A stretch of DNA of 64,000 nt, from NCBI RefSeq assembly GCF_024171535.1, contig NZ_JALJZV010000014.1, positions 31,965 to 95,964 of the forward strand. Direction: 5' to 3'. This DNA comes from Flavobacterium sp. HSC-61S13 (GTDB taxonomy: Bacteria > Bacteroidota > Bacteroidia > Flavobacteriales > Flavobacteriaceae). Both the position numbers and the translations under genes were made by a program. The notes under the pieces were generated by a model, which made no database searches, was not told the origin of the DNA, and worked only from the letters and a program-made list of their open reading frames with translations. Below, one piece after another: positions 34,309 to 43,556 of this stretch. Position 1 is the stretch's first letter; every line of letters starts with the position of its first letter.

Positions 34309-35622
34309 ATGAATTCAAACCACAAACTCTACAGTTTAATTCCTTTTTTAGTTTTTATTTCGGTCTTCTTAGGCGCGGGAATATACTTGGACGATTTTTA
34401 TAAATTGCCGTCACCTATTGCTGTCATAGCTGGGCTGCTTGTAGCTTTCATTATGTATCGTTTACCTTTAAATGAGAAAATCAATCAATTTATAGAAGGC
34501 TGTGGTGATAGTAAGATAATCACCATGTGTGTGATCTATTTATTAGCTGGTGCCTTTGCAACGGTTACCAAGGCTATAGGGGGAGTTGATATGATGGTAC
34601 ATTTGGGATTGTCCTATATACCGATACAGTATTTGCCATTAGGAGTCTTTCTAGTTGCTTGTTTTTTGTCATTGTCTATTGGAACCTCGGTAGGTGCTAT
34701 AGTGGCTTTAGGTCCAATTGTAGTGGGTTTAGCAGATCAGAGTGGTATCTCACTAGGTCTGGTTTGTGGTTCGCTCTTGGCTGGGTCTATGTTTGGAGAT
34801 AATTTGTCCCTGATTTCAGATACGACTATCGCTGCAACACAAACATTGGGTTGCGAAATGAAAGATAAATTTAAAGCCAATTCCCTATTAGCTATCCCAG
34901 CAGCTATTATGTGTTGTCTATTATTGTATTTTATCAGTACTGATATCACTGTGGATCAAACTTTGACTAAACCTATTTTTGAAGCACCTCATTGGATAGT
35001 CTTTTTACCCTACCTATTGGTTATTCTATTATCGATTATGGGGCTTCACGTTTTTGTAGTGTTGACCATTAGTATAGTGGTCGCAGGTATCATAGGGTCG
35101 GTAGTTCAAGCCATGGATGTTATTGTTTTTTCTAATTTGGTCTATGAAGGTTTTTTGTCGATGATTGATATTTTTCTCTTATCAATGTTTACGGGCGGCT
35201 TGGCTAGAATGGTTGAAAAACAAGGTGGGATTCAATATTTACTTACGAAAATGCAAGGCATGATACGCGATCAGAAATCAGCACAGTGGGGTATAGGTTT
35301 TTTAGTTGCTAGTGTCAATCTAGCGGTAGCTAATAATACCGTCGCAATTCTAATTTCAGGCGGTTTGGCCAAAGATATTGCTGATAAATACCATATTTCC
35401 AAACCCAAAGCAGCGTCTATTTTGGATATTTTTGCGTGTTTTGTACAAGGACTATTACCCTATGGAGCACAAATATTGATATTACTGAGTTTTACAGCTG
35501 GTCGATTGGATTATTTAGATTTAGTTAAAAATGCCTTCTACTTATACTTCCTGCTCATCATTACTGCAGCAGCAATTATCTTTGGAAATCGCGAAAAAAA
35601 GCCAGCAGTTGTTATAGAATAA
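34309..35622 (+). CDS. NhaC-family Na+/H+ antiporter or MetT-like methionine transporter
   Basis: 437 residues from the ATG at 34309; the reading frame continues upstream to 34210 but that part lies in the structured leader and is probably not translated. Ten to twelve membrane helices with family motifs GTSVGAIVALGPIVVGLADQ, GSMFGDNLSLISDTTIAATQ, and NLAVANNTVAILISGGLA. The family includes Na+/H+ antiporters and, by comparative genomics, the MetT group of methionine carriers, often under SAM riboswitches. The leader here favours MetT but does not prove it. Confidence 0.82.
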   Translation: MNSNHKLYSLIPFLVFISVFLGAGIYLDDFYKLPSPIAVIAGLLVAFIMYRLPLNEKINQFIEGCGDSKIITMCVIYLLAGAFATVTKAIGGVDMMVHLGLSYIPIQYLPLGVFLVACFLSLSIGTSVGAIVALGPIVVGLADQSGISLGLVCGSLLAGSMFGDNLSLISDTTIAATQTLGCEMKDKFKANSLLAIPAAIMCCLLLYFISTDITVDQTLTKPIFEAPHWIVFLPYLLVILLSIMGLHVFVVLTISIVVAGIIGSVVQAMDVIVFSNLVYEGFLSMIDIFLLSMFTGGLARMVEKQGGIQYLLTKMQGMIRDQKSAQWGIGFLVASVNLAVANNTVAILISGGLAKDIADKYHISKPKAASILDIFACFVQGLLPYGAQILILLSFTAGRLDYLDLVKNAFYLYFLLIITAAAIIFGNREKKPAVVIE

Positions 35623-35643
35623 TTTATAGTATTCTAAAATGTT

Positions 35644-35651
35644 TATATTTG
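35644..35651 (+). promoter_or_regulatory. -7-like promoter element of fabG
   Basis: TATATTTG, 33 bases upstream of the fabG ATG, matches TAnnTTTG. No well placed upstream TTTG is seen. Confidence 0.4.
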
Positions 35652-35684
35652 CGGTTCATTGGAACATATTAATTACGTATTTAC

Positions 35685-36431
35685 ATGAAATTACTAGAAG
35701 GAAAAATAGCAATTATCACAGGAGCCAGTAGAGGAATTGGTAGAGGAATAGCTGAAGTTTTTGCAATACAAGGAGCGAATATTGCTTTTACATACAGTTC
35801 ATCTGCCGAAGCAGCTCAAGTATTAGAAAATGAATTAATCGCATTAGGAGTACAGGCAAAAGGATACCAATCCAATGCGGCAGATTTTGATGCAGCTCAA
35901 AAATTAGTAGATACGGTTTTAGAGGATTTTGGAAATATCGATATTTTGATTAACAATGCCGGGATTACCAAAGATAATTTATTGATGCGCCTATCTGAAA
36001 GCGATTTTGATACCGTTATAGAGGTTAACTTAAAATCGGTTTTCAACATGACTAAGGCGGTTCAGAGAACGATGCTGAAAAACAGAAAGGGATCGATTAT
36101 TAATATGAGTTCTGTGGTAGGAGTGAAAGGTAATGCTGGACAGACTAATTATGCTGCTTCTAAAGCAGGGGTTATCGGTTTTTCGAAGTCAGTAGCTCTG
36201 GAATTGGGATCTCGTAATATTCGTTGTAATGTGGTTGCACCGGGTTTTATAGAAACGGAAATGACGGCAAAATTGCCTGAAGATGTGGTTAAGGGATGGA
36301 CAGATGCAATTCCATTGAAACGCGGTGGTACTCCAGAAGATGTAGCCAACGCATGTGTTTTCTTAGCTTCTGATTTATCGGCTTATGTGACCGGTCAAGT
36401 CATGAATGTAGATGGTGGAATGTTGACCTAA
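35685..36431 (+). CDS. fabG: 3-oxoacyl-[acyl-carrier-protein] reductase
   Basis: 248 residues, the standard length. It reduces 3-ketoacyl-ACP with NADPH in each round of fatty acid elongation. The cofactor motif TGASRGIGRG is at 12-21, NNAG at 90-93, and the catalytic set is Asn115, Ser143, Tyr156 and Lys160 (YAASK). The C-terminus TGQVMNVDGGM is typical. It is followed by a terminator and then fabV, so the window holds two reductive steps of fatty acid synthesis. Confidence 0.95.
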   Translation: MKLLEGKIAIITGASRGIGRGIAEVFAIQGANIAFTYSSSAEAAQVLENELIALGVQAKGYQSNAADFDAAQKLVDTVLEDFGNIDILINNAGITKDNLLMRLSESDFDTVIEVNLKSVFNMTKAVQRTMLKNRKGSIINMSSVVGVKGNAGQTNYAASKAGVIGFSKSVALELGSRNIRCNVVAPGFIETEMTAKLPEDVVKGWTDAIPLKRGGTPEDVANACVFLASDLSAYVTGQVMNVDGGMLT

Positions 36432-36471
36432 TAGGTCATATCTTATTTGAAAATAAATTAACAATAGATCA

Positions 36472-36510
36472 TAAAAAGCAGTAATAAGATTTTCTTGTTA
36501 CTGTTTTTGT
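36472..36510 (+). terminator. Terminator after fabG
   Basis: Stem CAGTAA (36479-36484) with TTACTG (36498-36503), extended by A/T pairs and followed by TTTTTGTTTT. Confidence 0.65.
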
Positions 36511-36550
36511 TTTATTTTTAAACAGCTTTAGTTGATACTAATACTTTAAC

Positions 36551-36558
36551 TATTTTTG
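36551..36558 (+). promoter_or_regulatory. -7-like promoter element of fabV
   Basis: TATTTTTG matches TAnnTTTG; TTG at 36532-36534 lies 16 bases upstream. It indicates that fabV has its own promoter after the fabG terminator. Confidence 0.45.
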
Positions 36559-36622
36559 TATAAATAAACAAGAGATGGAATACTTACTCGTGAAGTAAAT
36601 AAAAAGATAAAAAAAAAGAATT

Positions 36623-37816
36623 ATGATTATAGAACCTAAAGTACGTGGCTTTATTTGTCTTACTGCACATCCAAAAGGATGTGAGCAAAATGTGATTAAT
36701 CAAATTAATTATGTAAAATCTAAAGGAGCTATTGATGGACCTAAACGAGTATTGGTTATCGGTTCATCTACCGGTTTCGGATTGGCATCGAGAATCACTA
36801 GTGCCTTTGGATCTGATGCTGCCACTATAGGGGTTTATTTTGAAAAACCACCTGCAGAGGGCAAACCGGCATCACCAGGTTGGTATAATACTGCTGCATT
36901 CGAATTGCAGGCGCATAAAGCGGGTTTATACGCAAAAAGTGTCAACGGAGATGCATTTTCCCATGAAGTTAAAAAAACTGTTTTGGATTTGATTAAAACC
37001 GATTTGGGACAAATCGATTTGATTATTTATAGCTTGGCTTCTCCTAGAAGAACGCATCCGGATACCGCTGAGGTATTTAATTCGGTTTTAAAACCTATTG
37101 GTCAAAAATTCTCTAGTAAAACAGTCAATTTCCATACAGGAGATATATCCGACATCACTATCGAACCTGTAACGGCTGACAGTGATATAGAAAACACCAT
37201 TGCCGTTATGGGCGGTGAAGATTGGGCTATGTGGATCGAAGCCCTAAAACAAGCTGATTTACTAGCTGAAAATGCGGTAACGGTGGCTTATTCCTATGTA
37301 GGACCAGAATTGACAGAAGCGATTTATAGAAAAGGAACAATAGGTAGAGCAAAAGATCATTTGGAAGCTACTGCTTTTGAAATTACCGATTCTTTAAAAG
37401 CCATCAATGGTAAAGGATATGTATCGGTTAATAAAGCGTTAGTAACTCAAGCCAGTTCTGCGATTCCAGTTATTCCACTCTATATGTCTTTGCTATATAA
37501 AGTGATGAAAGAGCAAAATTTACACGAAGGCTGTATCGAACAAATTCAACGTCTATTTCAAGAGCGTTTATATACTTCCAAAGCCATTCCAACAGATGAA
37601 AAAGGAAGAATCCGTATTGACGATTGGGAAATGCGCGAAGATGTTCAGCAAAAAGTCATTGAATTGTGGAAAGAAGTAACCACCGAAAACCTACCTGAAC
37701 TAGGAGATTTAGCAGGATATCAACAGGATTTCTTTAATCTTTTTGGATTTAAAGTTGCCGGAGTTGACTATGATGTTGAGGTAGATGAAATGGTTCAAAT
37801 TCCAGGTTTAGTATAA
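36623..37816 (+). CDS. fabV: Trans-2-enoyl-ACP/CoA reductase, FabV type
   Basis: 397 residues, the normal FabV/TER length. It performs the last step of the elongation cycle, reducing enoyl-ACP with NADH. The start MIIEPKVRGFICLTAHPKGC and the cofactor motif GSSTGFGLASR (48-58) are family marks. The catalytic pair is Tyr235 and Lys244 in the FabV pattern Y-x8-K (YRKGTIGRAK). Further marks: GGEDWAMWIEAL and the ending of the type FFNLFGF. FabV enzymes are usually insensitive to triclosan. Whether a FabI also exists cannot be seen here. Confidence 0.96.
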   Translation: MIIEPKVRGFICLTAHPKGCEQNVINQINYVKSKGAIDGPKRVLVIGSSTGFGLASRITSAFGSDAATIGVYFEKPPAEGKPASPGWYNTAAFELQAHKAGLYAKSVNGDAFSHEVKKTVLDLIKTDLGQIDLIIYSLASPRRTHPDTAEVFNSVLKPIGQKFSSKTVNFHTGDISDITIEPVTADSDIENTIAVMGGEDWAMWIEALKQADLLAENAVTVAYSYVGPELTEAIYRKGTIGRAKDHLEATAFEITDSLKAINGKGYVSVNKALVTQASSAIPVIPLYMSLLYKVMKEQNLHEGCIEQIQRLFQERLYTSKAIPTDEKGRIRIDDWEMREDVQQKVIELWKEVTTENLPELGDLAGYQQDFFNLFGFKVAGVDYDVEVDEMVQIPGLV

Positions 37817-37858
37817 GTATTAGGTTAATAGTGTAGAGGACACCCTTATTTAATAAAA

Positions 37859-37899
37859 TAAAAGCAGTAGTGAATTTCGATTTGCTACTGCTTTTTTTA
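37859..37899 (+). terminator. Terminator after fabV
   Basis: Perfect 10-bp stem AAAGCAGTAG (37861-37870) with CTACTGCTTT (37885-37894), followed by TTTT. Confidence 0.85.
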
Positions 37900-38029
37900 T
37901 TATAAACTAAAGGGATTAAGTAATAATTTCTAGTTAAGATTTCATCTATTATCTTAAAATTGTATGATAATTATCATTTTTTGATGCATATATTATAGTT
38001 ATTTTTATTTTTAAATAAAACTATAAACT

Positions 38030-38191
38030 ATGAATATGATTACAACTGCTTTGTATTCTTTTAGCAATGGAGCTTTTATTATGATTGGTGTTTTTGCTCT
38101 GGTTTGTATCGCCATTGTCGGTGCTATATTCCTATTGATGGGAACCGATAAAAGCAAAAAAACAAATGGTGATAATTCTAAAGAAACTTAA
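38030..38191 (+). CDS. Small single-span membrane protein (53 aa)
   Basis: ATG at 38030, stop at 38189-38191. The translation begins MNMITTALYSFSNGAFIMIG and continues with a hydrophobic helix (about 15-37), then a charged tail (DKSKKTNGDNSKET). It is followed at once by a strong terminator, and the codon use fits the neighbours. Similar small membrane proteins with an N-terminal SNGAF-type stretch occur in flavobacteria, as I recall, without known function. Confidence 0.65.
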   Translation: MNMITTALYSFSNGAFIMIGVFALVCIAIVGAIFLLMGTDKSKKTNGDNSKET

Positions 38192-38194
38192 TTT

Positions 38195-38234
38195 AGTTTG
38201 CATCTTTTAAATTTAAAAAGATGCAAACTTTTTG
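38195..38234 (+). terminator. Terminator after the 53-aa membrane protein gene
   Basis: Perfect 14-bp stem AGTTTGCATCTTTT (38195-38208) with AAAAGATGCAAACT (38216-38229), then TTTT. It lies three bases after the stop codon. Confidence 0.85.
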
Positions 38235-38309
38235 TAAAGTAATTAATTGTCGTAGTGTTTGCGATTCTAAAGTATTGAATAGGGATAATTATACTAATCC
38301 AAACCTAAT

Positions 38310-39371
38310 TTACTGTGCTTTTTTAATCAATTCTTCGATGATATTCCAATCGTACAAATGGAAAGTCATACCGTTACTCATTGCGACAAACATACCATTT
38401 GGAAATTTAGGTCCTAGATTGATATGTGTAACATCGGCTCCATCACATTCTATGGTTGAAGTGGGGATTTCAGCAAGTAGTGGATATTCGTTGGGATTTC
38501 CATTAGCGCCTTCTCTAGGGTATACCATAAAAGTGTTGGCTTGTTGATTGGATACTAATATATATCCAGTTGTTGGGGTCTTTTTATAAATCGCGATACC
38601 TTCGTGGTCCGATTTAAAGTCGTCTTTTCCAAAGAAAGCCAACTCGCTATCATTATTTGCGGCTGGGTCGGCTAAGTATTTTTTAATACCTGCTTGTTCA
38701 TCACTATAATATATATATCCCAATTCATTGTCCACAGCAATGGCTTCGATTTCTTTTTTACCACTAAAACTACCGAATTTGCGAACTACTTTAGCATCAA
38801 CTGCCCCGTTTTTATCAGATAATTGGTATTGCCATAAATACGTTCCAGAAGGACCCGATTTTCGTCCCAATACGGCAAATATAGCGTGATCGCTTGGTCT
38901 TGTATATAAGGCTAATCCCATGGGGCCGCGCTCTGATTCTCCTTCGAATACTGCAATTCCGCCATTGTCGATAGGTGTTAAGTCGGGTAAAGAGAATATT
39001 CTGATTTTATTGGTTTCCCGTTCCGTTGTAACAGCGATATCCACAGTTTTGCCATTTATGATGAAACCGTAAGCGATATCCACGTTATTTGGTCGTTGTA
39101 AAGGAATACTTTTTTTGATGATTTTCCCGTTTAAGTCATAGAGAAACAGTCCACCGTCGCTGTCTTTGTCCGTGCCTATTACTAGACTTTTAGTTGGGTC
39201 TGTAGGATGTATCCAAATTGCTGGATCGTCGGTATCGTGTGGAGTTGGTTCTGTAATTACTACAGGTTTTATGGCGTCAGCTCGTACTGGCGCCAATTGA
39301 TCGTTTTTACAGCTTAGTACTAGCCCCGTTAGCAAAAAGGTATATAGAATAGGGTATAGAGATCTTTTCAT
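38310..39371 (-). CDS. Beta-propeller phytase (3-phytase) lipoprotein
   Basis: 353 residues with a lipoprotein signal (LLTGLVLSC, acylated Cys21). The blade motifs HDTDDPAIWIHPTDPTKS, VIGTDKDSDGGLFLYDLNGK, RPNNVDIAYGF, and DHEGIAIYKK match calcium-dependent beta-propeller phytases, which release phosphate from inositol hexakisphosphate. It is in the periplasm or outer membrane. It starts four bases after the phosphatase stop, at the end of a three-gene minus-strand set with a TonB receptor, which suggests phytate or organic-phosphate uptake. Confidence 0.92.
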   Translation of the reverse strand: MKRSLYPILYTFLLTGLVLSCKNDQLAPVRADAIKPVVITEPTPHDTDDPAIWIHPTDPTKSLVIGTDKDSDGGLFLYDLNGKIIKKSIPLQRPNNVDIAYGFIINGKTVDIAVTTERETNKIRIFSLPDLTPIDNGGIAVFEGESERGPMGLALYTRPSDHAIFAVLGRKSGPSGTYLWQYQLSDKNGAVDAKVVRKFGSFSGKKEIEAIAVDNELGYIYYSDEQAGIKKYLADPAANNDSELAFFGKDDFKSDHEGIAIYKKTPTTGYILVSNQQANTFMVYPREGANGNPNEYPLLAEIPTSTIECDGADVTHINLGPKFPNGMFVAMSNGMTFHLYDWNIIEELIKKAQ

Positions 39372-39375
39372 GATT

Positions 39376-40362
39376 TTATTTTTTAATTTCTGAGGTGTTT
39401 ATTATTTTTCCAGAAGCATTGACAGTTTGGATTAACATTTTTGTGGCGGTGATTGAAAAAGTCATAAAACCAGCTTCTGCTTGTGAAAATAGCGTGCCTT
39501 CTGTTATTCCCGTTGGTCGAACTTCGCTAGCTGCTCCTGATAGAAACTGCGTAGTATAACGGCCCTTTGGTTTGATGATCTGTAAATCGTGTTCGTGACC
39601 GCATAGATAAGCATCAACTTGGTATTGATCAAAAATATCGGCAAATTGCGCTGCAAATGCCACGGTATCGGGGCTGGTTTTTCGCTTGCCCCCGCTGTAT
39701 AAAGGATGATGCCCCACAACGATTTTCCATTTTATGGAAGGATCATTGTTTTTTAGATTGTTTTTAAGCCATAACGTTTGTGCAGCAGTATCTTGAGCAA
39801 TGATATTATCATACATGTCGCTTCCCGGTTTGTAATAACTCTTGATATAGGGATTGGTATCCATAAACAACATCAATACTTTTTCACCGTTTTTTAGTTC
39901 AAAAGTCTTGCTATAATATTTCTCTGGCATTTTCCAACGTCTACTGATTTTGGAGTAGTCAATTTGCGCCTGTATATTGCCTCTGTAATCATGATTCCCC
40001 AAGGCCACATACCAATTGTGGTGCAGACTAATGTTTTTATAGATACTTTCAAAGGAGGACACCCATTGATGATCGCTAACACTTTGCACCCCGTTTGGAT
40101 AAAAATTATCGCCTACACTGATCGTGAAATCAGCATCTATAGTCATGGCCGCTTTGCCCATTTGTTCGGCAACTTCTTTTTGATAGTATTGTCCAAATCT
40201 TCCGAAATCACCCATTAATAAAAAGTTTAAACTCTTGGGTTCCGTTTTTAATTCGGATATAAAACCTTCTCGATAACCTGATTTTTCTTCTGCAAGAAAA
40301 TCTTGCGAAAAGGCTGTAGTGCAGTAGAAGGCTATTAAAAGTACTAAGATTCTTTTTGTCAT
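39376..40362 (-). CDS. Secreted metallophosphoesterase, purple-acid-phosphatase (ACP5) type
   Basis: 328 residues, signal peptide cut after TTAFSQ. Five metal motifs in order: GDFGRFG (Asp52), GDNFYPNG (Asp85, Tyr88), GNHDY (Asn123, His124), GHHPLYSGG and GHEHDL. This is the layout of tartrate-resistant acid phosphatases with a Fe/Zn or Fe/Mn centre. It probably removes phosphate from lower inositol phosphates or other esters in the periplasm, acting after the phytase. A hairpin separates it from the upstream TonB receptor. Confidence 0.88.
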   Translation of the reverse strand: MTKRILVLLIAFYCTTAFSQDFLAEEKSGYREGFISELKTEPKSLNFLLMGDFGRFGQYYQKEVAEQMGKAAMTIDADFTISVGDNFYPNGVQSVSDHQWVSSFESIYKNISLHHNWYVALGNHDYRGNIQAQIDYSKISRRWKMPEKYYSKTFELKNGEKVLMLFMDTNPYIKSYYKPGSDMYDNIIAQDTAAQTLWLKNNLKNNDPSIKWKIVVGHHPLYSGGKRKTSPDTVAFAAQFADIFDQYQVDAYLCGHEHDLQIIKPKGRYTTQFLSGAASEVRPTGITEGTLFSQAEAGFMTFSITATKMLIQTVNASGKIINTSEIKK

Positions 40363-40375
40363 GATATAAATAAAT

Positions 40376-40409
40376 AAAATTCTGGCAGTATAAACACTGC
40401 CAGAATTTT
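40376..40409 (-). terminator. Hairpin between the TonB receptor and phosphatase genes
   Basis: Perfect 14-bp stem AAAATTCTGGCAGT (40376-40389) with ACTGCCAGAATTTT (40396-40409) and a six-base loop; on the minus strand TTTTATTTATTT follows. It could end most receptor transcripts or attenuate readthrough into the phosphatase and phytase. Confidence 0.75.
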
Positions 40410-40413
40410 TGGA

Positions 40414-43224
40414 TTAAAAGTCAAATTTTAGACCTAGATTATAACGAGGTTGATAATACTCCAACTGTTTGGTATTTGAAGAAACACCTTGATAATATCT
40501 TAAGGCTTGGTTGGTAAGATTATTGGCTTCAGCAAATATTCGGATGCTTTTTGTAATCTTATAAGAAGCATTTAAATCCAAAAAGAACTGTTTGTCGTAA
40601 TAACTATCGTGGAATTCGTCGGAACCCAATTCATCCAAATAGCTCGAAGCAAAATTAGCAGATGCTCTAGCAGAGAATTTGCTGTTTTCCCAAGATAAAG
40701 ACCCGTTAAACATATGAGGGGCTGTTCCCGGTAACGTAATATTACTTCTTTCGTTTCCTTCTTCGTCAGCAATTCCTTGTGCTTTGGATTTGGTGTAGGT
40801 ATAATTTGCATAGATACCGAATTTTTTCAGGAAGTCTCCCGGTAGAAAATCCAATTGACGTTGAAAGGCAACCTCAAATCCGAAAACATTAACCTGTTTT
40901 CCATTTCTAGCTTGAACAAAAGTCCAATCTTCTCCAGCTGGAATTGGATTGTTTTGAGAAGGAAAGTCCTTGGCGAAATCGGCAGTGCTATATTGATTGT
41001 TACTATAAGTATAGATAAAATCTTTTAAATTTTTATAGAAGAAACCTCCAGAAACTAAACCGATGGATTCAAAATAATTTTCAGCCATAAAGTCAAAGTT
41101 ATACGAGTAAGTGGCATCTAATTCTGGATTTCCTGCTTGTATTTGCGAATCTGAAGCGATATTATTAACATAAGGCGCCAGTGCATAATAATTTGGACGA
41201 GCTAAGGCTGTTGTAAATGCTGTTCTTAGTATAAAGTCTTTGGTGACATCATATTTAAAGGAAATGCTCGGAAGTATATTGGTGTAAGAGTTGGTCGTAT
41301 TGATTTCACCTTCTAATTCTTCTTCATCCAAAACTCTATTTCCTGTATAGTCGATATGTGTATTTTCAATACGCGCACCGACAATCATGGACAATTCATT
41401 GCTTAAATCTTGATCCCATCTGATATAGGCAGCATAAATATTTTCTTTAGCCTTGTAGTTTACTGCAAGAAATTCAGCCGGATCTTGTTCCCCTTTGTAT
41501 AAGGCTGTATTATTAAGATCAAGTCCTCCTAAATAAGAAGCCGAGGCAAATTGCCCTGCGATATATTGGCTTCCTGGATTAAATCCTTTCCCGTCATAAT
41601 AAGTAGTAGGTACATCAGCAAGTGTAATTTTATTAATAGGGGTATAACTGTAAAAATCATTATCGCGTTCTTTGTCTTTTAATCGAATTCGTAAACCGGT
41701 TCTCAATCGACCTTTCTGTCCATCAATAACAGAGAAAGGAAAGCGGATATTTACTTTAGCTCCCAATTCACTTTCTTCAGTATTGTTGGTGTTCTCAGAC
41801 AATGCCGCTTGTTTAAAAGATTTAGAATTTTCACCAGTTGTAGTGATTAAGGGTTTACGCAGGTCTGTTAGATTTTCGTCCATATCTACGTTTTTCTGCT
41901 CAAAACCAATGTAACGTTCGTTAGGGCGGTATTCTCTTGCTTTGGCATAATTAATCGACCAGTCTAGATCCAATTTGGAATTTAAAAGGTGTTCTCCTTT
42001 TATCGAATAGTTCTGTACGCGTTGTTCTTCGAGCCTTCTATTTTTGTTTCGACTGTTGTCAATCCCGCCTTTAGTTTCACGTTTTACACGTCCTTTATAT
42101 CCTGCGATCGATTCCCCATTATAAATCGGTTCGATTTTATCATAGGTTGTTCTAAAACGATTCTCTCTATCATCTCTCCAGTTGTAGATAGCATTGGCAA
42201 AGATGGTGTTGTTGTCATTAAATTTATAATCTAATGCAACAGCTCCGCTACGTCTGATTCGCTGTACATCGTATTGGCGGATCTCGGCTTTTTCAAGATA
42301 GGTATTACCCATTTTGTCTTTGGTCCATACGTTTTCGATATTATCAGAACCGTAATCATTATTGTTATAGGAGGCACTGAAAACCATACCCAATTTGTCT
42401 TGTAGGTAGCGGTTACCATAAACCAAACCGGCTGTGTAATTGGCCTTTTCACGAATAGGAGCATAGCCTCCAGCTAAAGTAGCCGAAATACGCTCTCCGT
42501 TTGGTGTTGCACGGGTGATTAGATTCACTGAACCACCGATGGCATCAGCATCCATATCTGGAGTAAGGGTTTTATTGACCTCTATAGTCGCAATCATATC
42601 TGACGGAATTAAATCCATTTGCACATTTCTATTGTCTCCTTCAGCTGACGGAATACGGTCTCCGTTTAAGGTTACAGAATTTAAAGAAGGTGCCAATCCT
42701 CTAATGATGATGTTACGCGCTTCACCTTGATCGTTTTGCATGGTGATACCAGGAACGCGTTTTAATGCATCGCCTATATTGGAGTCAGGAAAACGGCCTA
42801 CTTGATCAGAGGAAATAATATTGGTGATGTTTCGGTTGTTCTTTTGTTGATTTAAGGCTCTGGATTGACCTTTTAAGGAAGCTCCAATTACAATTTCTTC
42901 AAGGCTATTAGCATCCCCACCAAGCGCAATATGTGTTAGGGTATTTTTTCCTGCTACTACCACCACATCTTGAGTATGGGATTGGTAACCGATATACAAA
43001 ACTTGCAATTGATACGTTCCAGATGGAACATTTAAGAATTCATAATCACCAATTTGATTGGATATGGTGTATTTGTTTGCCGAATTTAGTAGCTGAACCG
43101 TGGCACCAGGTAAGGAAATGTTGTCTTCAGCGTCAGTGATCTTTCCCGATATAACGCCCGTTTTTTGTGCATTAGCGAGCTGGCTCAGCATAAGTGCAAC
43201 AAATAAAAATAGTAGTTTTTTCAT
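40414..43224 (-). CDS. TonB-dependent receptor of the phytase/phosphatase locus
   Basis: 936 residues. Signal peptide (cut after LANA), a carboxypeptidase-like domain (about 24-105: ISGKITDAEDNISLPGATVQ), plug domain (about 115-240: RFPDSNIGDALKRVPGITMQ, VTLNGDRIPS) and a 22-stranded barrel ending YNLGLKFDF. The plug pattern with RGLAPSLN and ALKRVPGI is that of the Caulobacter-type TonB receptors rather than SusC, and no SusD partner is present. Given its neighbours it probably imports phytate, inositol phosphates or released products. Substrate is inferred. Confidence 0.9.
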   Translation of the reverse strand: MKKLLFLFVALMLSQLANAQKTGVISGKITDAEDNISLPGATVQLLNSANKYTISNQIGDYEFLNVPSGTYQLQVLYIGYQSHTQDVVVVAGKNTLTHIALGGDANSLEEIVIGASLKGQSRALNQQKNNRNITNIISSDQVGRFPDSNIGDALKRVPGITMQNDQGEARNIIIRGLAPSLNSVTLNGDRIPSAEGDNRNVQMDLIPSDMIATIEVNKTLTPDMDADAIGGSVNLITRATPNGERISATLAGGYAPIREKANYTAGLVYGNRYLQDKLGMVFSASYNNNDYGSDNIENVWTKDKMGNTYLEKAEIRQYDVQRIRRSGAVALDYKFNDNNTIFANAIYNWRDDRENRFRTTYDKIEPIYNGESIAGYKGRVKRETKGGIDNSRNKNRRLEEQRVQNYSIKGEHLLNSKLDLDWSINYAKAREYRPNERYIGFEQKNVDMDENLTDLRKPLITTTGENSKSFKQAALSENTNNTEESELGAKVNIRFPFSVIDGQKGRLRTGLRIRLKDKERDNDFYSYTPINKITLADVPTTYYDGKGFNPGSQYIAGQFASASYLGGLDLNNTALYKGEQDPAEFLAVNYKAKENIYAAYIRWDQDLSNELSMIVGARIENTHIDYTGNRVLDEEELEGEINTTNSYTNILPSISFKYDVTKDFILRTAFTTALARPNYYALAPYVNNIASDSQIQAGNPELDATYSYNFDFMAENYFESIGLVSGGFFYKNLKDFIYTYSNNQYSTADFAKDFPSQNNPIPAGEDWTFVQARNGKQVNVFGFEVAFQRQLDFLPGDFLKKFGIYANYTYTKSKAQGIADEEGNERSNITLPGTAPHMFNGSLSWENSKFSARASANFASSYLDELGSDEFHDSYYDKQFFLDLNASYKITKSIRIFAEANNLTNQALRYYQGVSSNTKQLEYYQPRYNLGLKFDF

Positions 43225-43556
43225 TATAGATAGGTGTTGTTATTTATGGGGCTAAACTACTTGAGCGTTGTTAAGATCGTGTTAACACCGGATTATGTTT
43301 GTTAGGCTAATTTAAACACCACTTTATCAAATGGTAAACGAGTTTTTTTTGAACGCTTCCTATAATCGAAAAGTATCCGTAAGCTAATGGTTTGGGTGTT
43401 ATTGCTTTAAGCGTAAATATTTGATGGAATGCCTTTTTTGAACTATGATGTTATACTATATTTAATGTTAAGCAGGGATCCACGGTTTATAACAGCTTCA
43501 ATATCGGAGGTGGTTTATTTACAACAAACAAGATGTCCGTGAGTGTCCATACTCCA
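43225..43556. other. Intergenic region upstream of the TonB receptor
   Basis: 332 bases between thiF (ending) and the receptor start. It holds a 10-bp palindrome GTGTTAACAC at 43279-43288, 55 bases before the receptor ATG, a possible operator. No TAnnTTTG promoter with correct spacing, ORF or terminator for thiF was found. Confidence 0.5.
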
